From the NCBI GenBank assembly GCA_900073065.1, contig FJOG01000046.1:252498-264760 (forward strand): a DNA stretch of 12,263 nucleotides. The letters are read 5' to 3'. Numbering within the stretch: the stretch's first letter is position 1; every line of letters begins with the position of its first letter. Shown one piece after another: positions 9,062-12,263 of this stretch. The position numbers and the translations under genes were made by a program. Under the pieces are notes generated by a model, which saw only the letters and a program-made list of their open reading frames with translations, ran no database searches and had not been told where the DNA came from. The DNA comes from Phialocephala subalpina. Taxonomy: Eukaryota > Ascomycota > Leotiomycetes > Helotiales > Mollisiaceae.

Positions 9062-10298
9062 TTTAATATATTATTATTATTTTATTATTTACTTTAAACT
9101 TTTATATTTTTATAATTCTTTAATAAATTATTTCTAAATTTTGCGACTAATTTGAATTAATTATAAAGTTCTAATATATTAAAGAAAATATTTAACGAGT
9201 ATTTAATATAATTATAAAAATAATATTTATATATAAAATATATAAAATTTATAATATTCTAAGGTTTCTTATTTAAAATTGAATATATAATTATATTTCG
9301 ATAAAAGAAACCAAAGAATTTTAATAAAAGTTTTTTTCGATTTAAGAATAATATTTTATAAATTGGATTTTAATTTAAAAAGTTTTAAATTAAAATTTTC
9401 GTTAGATATATTTTAGTTATTAAATGAAATATAATTCCTTTAGAAAAATAATAAATAAAAAGTTTTCTCAAATAGAATTTTATTTTTAAGATTAAAAAGT
9501 AATTTAAAATCGATTTTATTCGTATTAATAATATTATAATTAATATTATTAAATTATAATTTATCAAATTAATTATTCTTATTATTAAAATAATTGAACT
9601 TAAAAACCAATAAAATATAAATGAAATTAGAATTATAAAAAGCCAAAGAATTAATAAACTAATAATTAGAAATATTAATTAATATTTTATTAAATATATT
9701 TTTATTATAAAGTAATTTTTTATATTTTTTAATTAATTAAAATATTAAGTATTTATTATAATCAAAAATAATTAAATATTTAATAATATTATTTTAAAAT
9801 AATAAAACCTTTTATAAGTTTATTATTATTTAAAAATAATAATTAATTAATTTAACTTTAAATATTATTTTTAAAAATACTAATATTAAATTAAAATTAA
9901 AATAAGTTATTTATTATATAAAATGCCTTTACAAAAAGTAAAATATACGATAATAAATTTTTAAAATAATTAAAATTAAAAATATTAATTTTCTAATTTA
10001 TAAAATACTTTTTAAAAAAATTATAAAAAAATTAATAAAAAGGATTTTATTATTACGTAATAAGAGCTTCGAATTAAATGATTAGAAGCTAAAATAAAGC
10101 AATCAAAGCCTAAGAAATAATATAAAGTAAGGATTAATCCAAATTTTAAGTTTATAAAAATTAAAATTAAAATTAAAAATCGTCAAATTAATATAAAAGA
10201 TTTTAATGTATTTATAGATAATGCTTTTATATTATCTTATATAGAGATAAAAGAATAAAAAAGTTATAGTGGTTTAAAGTAGAGTAATAAGAAAAAAG
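9062..10298. other. AT-rich interior of the transposon
   Basis: No gene is visible. Reading frames here are runs of Ile, Leu, Asn, Lys, Phe and Tyr produced by composition. Residual C and G tend to be in CpG, as in the left block. Confidence 0.75.
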
Positions 10299-10345
10299 CG
10301 AGGTGGCCCGAGGTAAAGGGTGGCCCAAAATAGGGGGGTCCAACT
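10299..10345 (-). repeat. right terminal inverted repeat, nearly unmutated
   Basis: Read inward on the minus strand it starts AGTTGGACCCCCC and contains two direct copies of GGGCCACC about 18-19 bp apart. In Tc1/mariner-type elements such sub-terminal repeats can be transposase-binding sites; that role is inferred here. Confidence 0.8.
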
Positions 10346-10396
10346 TATCGCAAACCCTTAGCAGCTAAAACATCAATGGTAAGGACGAACACCTAC

Positions 10397-10777
10397 CTTC
10401 GCTACAAGGGTGGTTACCGATGGAACCTCCTTAGCCCACTTCACCCGCACCCATATCTGTCGCGGTTTTGAGACCTCTTGATTTATAGCTGTGTACTTTT
10501 CGGACAACCTTTGAAGTTCCAATAGTGTATTTGAGATGTTCCGTATGAGTTCTTCTACCATCTGCTTTCGAGCATGCCCAGCGTTATTAACGATAGAGTT
10601 AGGGGTTTCGATTTCCCCTGTTAGTATCTTTATTGCACCAACAAGGATGGCTAGCTCGTCTCGTAGCTTTGCGATGGCGTCTGGGGCGTTCTTCGCAACC
10701 ATATACACTTTTTGATATACTTTGAATACAAGCTCCCCGGCCTCAATCAAATCTCCTACGCTAAAGCCGAATGACAT
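10397..10777 (-). pseudogene. first exon: fungal N-terminal helical domain, cut off
   Basis: The exon encodes 127 residues beginning MSFGFSVGDLIEAGELVF and running through KNAPDAIAKLRDEL to RQIWVRVKWAKEVPSVTTL. This is the alpha-helical domain at the N-terminus of many fungal ankyrin and STAND-like proteins, thought to be an interaction or signalling module. The start ATG has a strong context (CCACCATG); only TTG lies upstream in frame. The exon ends in phase 0 at a GTAGGT donor (10396), and the transposon begins 50 bp further on, so the insertion is probably inside the first intron. No stop interrupts this exon, and its base composition is normal, unlike the gene part left of the element. 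By itself it could still yield a short N-domain protein of about 134 aa ending at a TGA in the retained intron (10373-10375). Confidence 0.82.
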
Positions 10778-11469
10778 GGTGGGTCCTGACGAGAGCAAAT
10801 CAAAGAGATTCCGACACCGTGCTCAGATTTTCAATATGGATATTTCAACCCACACCGATGAGCGGAAGGAATTGAGGCTTGAGAGGAACTTGGCGATCGA
10901 AAAGTAGCGAACAGCGATGGGCAAATTTGCGTAATGTGAAACTGAACAGGAATTGTCTCGTATGGGCTACGACGATTTGCAATGCGGCAAACGCTGCTCC
11001 AGACAATAGGCGCAGGACTTGATATAAGTTCGAGAAGTAAACTTAAGATGTGCGACACTCCGAACTAGTAACGGAAGACTACCAAGCAAAATAATTATCC
11101 GAAAAGGCCATGGTGACTCATAGAAACTCATCAGAAGTAGGTGAGTCCCAGTCGGAAGCCTTGAGCGTAGCCCGAAGCCCGTATGCAAAATATCGACCAG
11201 TCGAGGTGTGAGGCACACTTGCGAACCAACATGCATCATGTCGTACGATGAAAACAGAATTGAATGAATATGCGTAGCTCGAATCAAATACCTATACCTC
11301 TGCAAGGTTTACTTTATCTGTTTTAGGATTGCTAGCCAAGTACATATTGTTTCACTTCATTTATTTGAACTTGAAGGGGAGGGATGCTGTGTCCCTAGGC
11401 CTGGGCACCAACACTCGGACCCTTTCCCCTGCACTAAAATATGTGAGGCATCCGATAAGGCTTCTAAGT

Positions 11470-11477
11470 TGACGTCA
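11470..11477. promoter_or_regulatory. CRE-like octamer TGACGTCA
   Basis: This is a perfect palindromic binding site of the ATF/CREB class of bZIP factors, about 690 bp upstream of the pseudogene start. One 8-bp match is expected by chance now and then, so a regulatory role is only possible. Confidence 0.3.
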
Positions 11478-12034
11478 GTGACCCATTAGAGGGGCTGACA
11501 TAACATCGCATCCAGATTTCGAGGTTTGAAATTGGATCGTGAACGAAGGGTAGGGCCGATACTGTTGCTCCTCTTTCTGCTAATTGCTATTGTTTCGCTA
11601 AAGTTGTCTCCCATGACTTGTTCGGGGCCTGTATGCTCTTTCTGCTTCTGTCGCTTCGCCAGGATATATCAAGACTGTTATATTGTCAAGGCTTTCTTCT
11701 CGTCGAGGATAGCTGGGCCTGAGTAGTCGCTGCTCTAACCTGAGCCGAGGATAAGCGATTCTGAGCCCTACCTGAGCATTCCTTGAGTCAGCCTAAGCAC
11801 TGTAGGTGGGGATCCGTTTTCGCAACCTAACGGCCTGTTTTGGCACCTTTATTGGCCTTGCACGGATTTTCCCAAGAGCCGAATACGGATCCCATTCTAG
11901 GCCTCGCTTCGAAGTAAGCTCTCCTCTCTCCACATTTTTCATAGAATAAAATAGGTATCACCGAGAGGTTCTATCAAGTACAGATAGTAGCAAGGTAAAA
12001 AGTACGACGCGAACTTCAAGCGAGTGTATAATAG

Positions 12035-12074
12035 CTCTTTTATAAGTGTAGAATATAGAAAGACTATAAAAGAG
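12035..12074. repeat. 10-bp perfect inverted repeat
   Basis: CTCTTTTATA at 12035-12044 pairs with TATAAAAGAG at 12065-12074 across a 20-base loop. The surrounding 11940-12075 is moderately AT-rich. It may belong to a small repeat element. Confidence 0.5.
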
Positions 12075-12159
12075 AAGGATAAACAGCAAGGAGGGCATAT
12101 CCGCTTTAAGGAGCGCCCCAAAAAGGCTCCCACATCCTATCCGATGAAGCGCCAATTCG

Positions 12160-12182
12160 CTTGCCACTTTTAGCGTGGCAAG
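12160..12182. repeat. hairpin with 8-bp perfect stem
   Basis: CTTGCCAC and GTGGCAAG are separated by seven bases (TTTTAGC). Fungal transcripts do not use hairpin terminators, so a role as a terminator is not proposed. Confidence 0.5.
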
Positions 12183-12229
12183 GATGCTTTAAGGTGTTAT
12201 AGGGTGCTTCAGGGTTTGACTGCCTGAAC

Positions 12230-12263
12230 TTTAGTGATTAGATCGCTAAATTACTGTCACGTG
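12230..12263. mobile_element. possible end of another repeat element at the window edge
   Basis: TTTAGTGAT and ATCGCTAAA form an inverted repeat with one mismatch around TAG, followed by TTACTGTCACGTG. Read from the edge inward this gives CACGTGACAG...TTTAGCGAT..., which resembles terminal repeats of fungal DNA transposons as I remember them. The window ends here, so neither the other end nor a target duplication can be seen. Confidence 0.35.

Larger units (their letters stand above)
9015..10345. mobile_element. RIP-mutated TA-flanked DNA transposon (Tc1/mariner-type, likely)
   Basis: The 1331-bp segment is bounded by inverted ends that align base for base without gaps over 47 bp (9015-9061 against the reverse complement of 10299-10345): AATTAACCCCCTTTATTTTA on the left against AGTTGGACCCCCCTATTTTG on the right. 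TA lies directly outside both ends (9013-9014 and 10346-10347), the target site of Tc1/mariner/pogo elements. Its length suits that superfamily. The inside is extreme AT with no transposase frame left, so the family assignment rests only on ends, target site and size. It interrupts the ankyrin-type gene. A non-autonomous or internally deleted derivative is equally possible. Confidence 0.8.
6337..10777 (-). pseudogene. transposon-split ankyrin-repeat protein with fungal STAND-like N-domain
   Basis: Several minus-strand coding pieces follow each other in the order expected of one fungal protein family: a helical N-terminal domain (10397-10777), a linker with NSSL..ERIE (near 8890-8937), a PW...GLDLWFQAGRRWLMK region (8617-8700), an AYADLIKAYWIIVDI region (about 8455-8510), a W.TPNEEIYFQRYVLLY region (about 8130-8185), an AARIVVQSQ region (about 7930-7965) and C-terminal ankyrin repeats (6627-7300). 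The product would be about 900 aa. Family members often have this N-domain plus ankyrin layout; their function is unknown. Breaks: a 1.33 kb transposon at 9015-10345; in-frame TAA at 8857-8859 and TAG at 8410-8412; a frame break near 8110-8117; and a second frame change between 7801 and 7860 that could be an intron. Introns supported by frame and motifs are 8344-8391, 7688-7746 and 6569-6630; 8563-8616 would be GC-AG. The single-gene reading rests on remembered family architecture. Confidence 0.82.
10778..12263. other. gene-free flank upstream of the broken gene
   Basis: Composition is normal. The first few hundred bases should be the promoter region of the minus-strand pseudogene. I see no spliced reading frame with recognisable domains on either strand and no tRNA or rRNA. 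Visible items are a CRE-like octamer at 11470-11477, inverted repeats near 12035-12074 and 12160-12182, and a terminal-repeat-like sequence at the right edge. Confidence 0.5.

Noticed and set aside
9385..9567. Ile/Leu-rich frame inside the AT-rich transposon
   Set aside because: It is a product of AT composition; no transposase motif is present.
10967..11305. 112-codon open frame on the minus strand upstream of the pseudogene
   Set aside because: No recognisable motif, no family resemblance and no splice context linking it to the N-domain exon, whose own ATG has a strong start context.
11526..11726. Plus-strand frame with a hydrophobic, signal-peptide-like start and several cysteines, like a small secreted effector
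   Set aside because: It opens with TTG, not ATG; the first ATG comes after the hydrophobic stretch. Without an upstream exon carrying an ATG there is no support.
12160..12182. Hairpin as a transcription terminator
   Set aside because: Intrinsic hairpin terminators are bacterial, the sequence is a fungal nuclear one, and no T-run or nearby gene end is present.

Overview
The window looks like part of an accessory, repeat-rich compartment of a filamentous ascomycete (Pezizomycotina) genome. The evidence is intron-rich genes with mostly 48-62 nt GT-AG introns carrying CTAAC/CTAAT/CTGAC-type branch sites, fungus-typical protein families, and sharply bounded AT blocks whose few remaining C and G bases sit mostly in CpG. 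That last pattern is the footprint of repeat-induced point mutation (RIP). The species cannot be named from the sequence.

Layout: 1 to about 1150 is a RIP-degraded AT block containing a long inverted repeat. 1296-5234 (minus strand) is an apparently intact 14-exon gene for a dynamin-superfamily GTPase of about 1056 aa, resembling the nuclear GTPase SLIP-GC family. All four GTPase motifs appear once 13 introns are removed. 5235-6336 is intergenic, with a GCCCA-rich degenerate repeat and no convincing gene. 6337-10777 (minus strand) is one broken gene for a fungal protein with a STAND-like N-terminal helical domain, a conserved middle region and C-terminal ankyrin repeats. Its first exon (10397-10777) is cut off from the rest by a 1.33 kb RIP-mutated DNA transposon (9015-10345) with matching terminal inverted repeats and TA at both edges. 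The gene half on the left of the element also carries two in-frame stops that a single C-to-T change would explain, plus at least one frame break. The 3' ankyrin part is open. 10778-12263 has no supported gene; it holds an upstream region, a CRE-like octamer, several small inverted repeats and, at the right edge, what looks like the end of another repeat element.

Main story: an internal-repeat/GTPase neighbourhood typical of fungal self/non-self or defence-like loci, in which one gene has survived and the other has been killed by transposon insertion. RIP appears to have leaked from the element into the host gene on one side only. No functional link between the two genes is shown by the sequence; both are on the minus strand about 1.1 kb apart and are probably separate transcription units.
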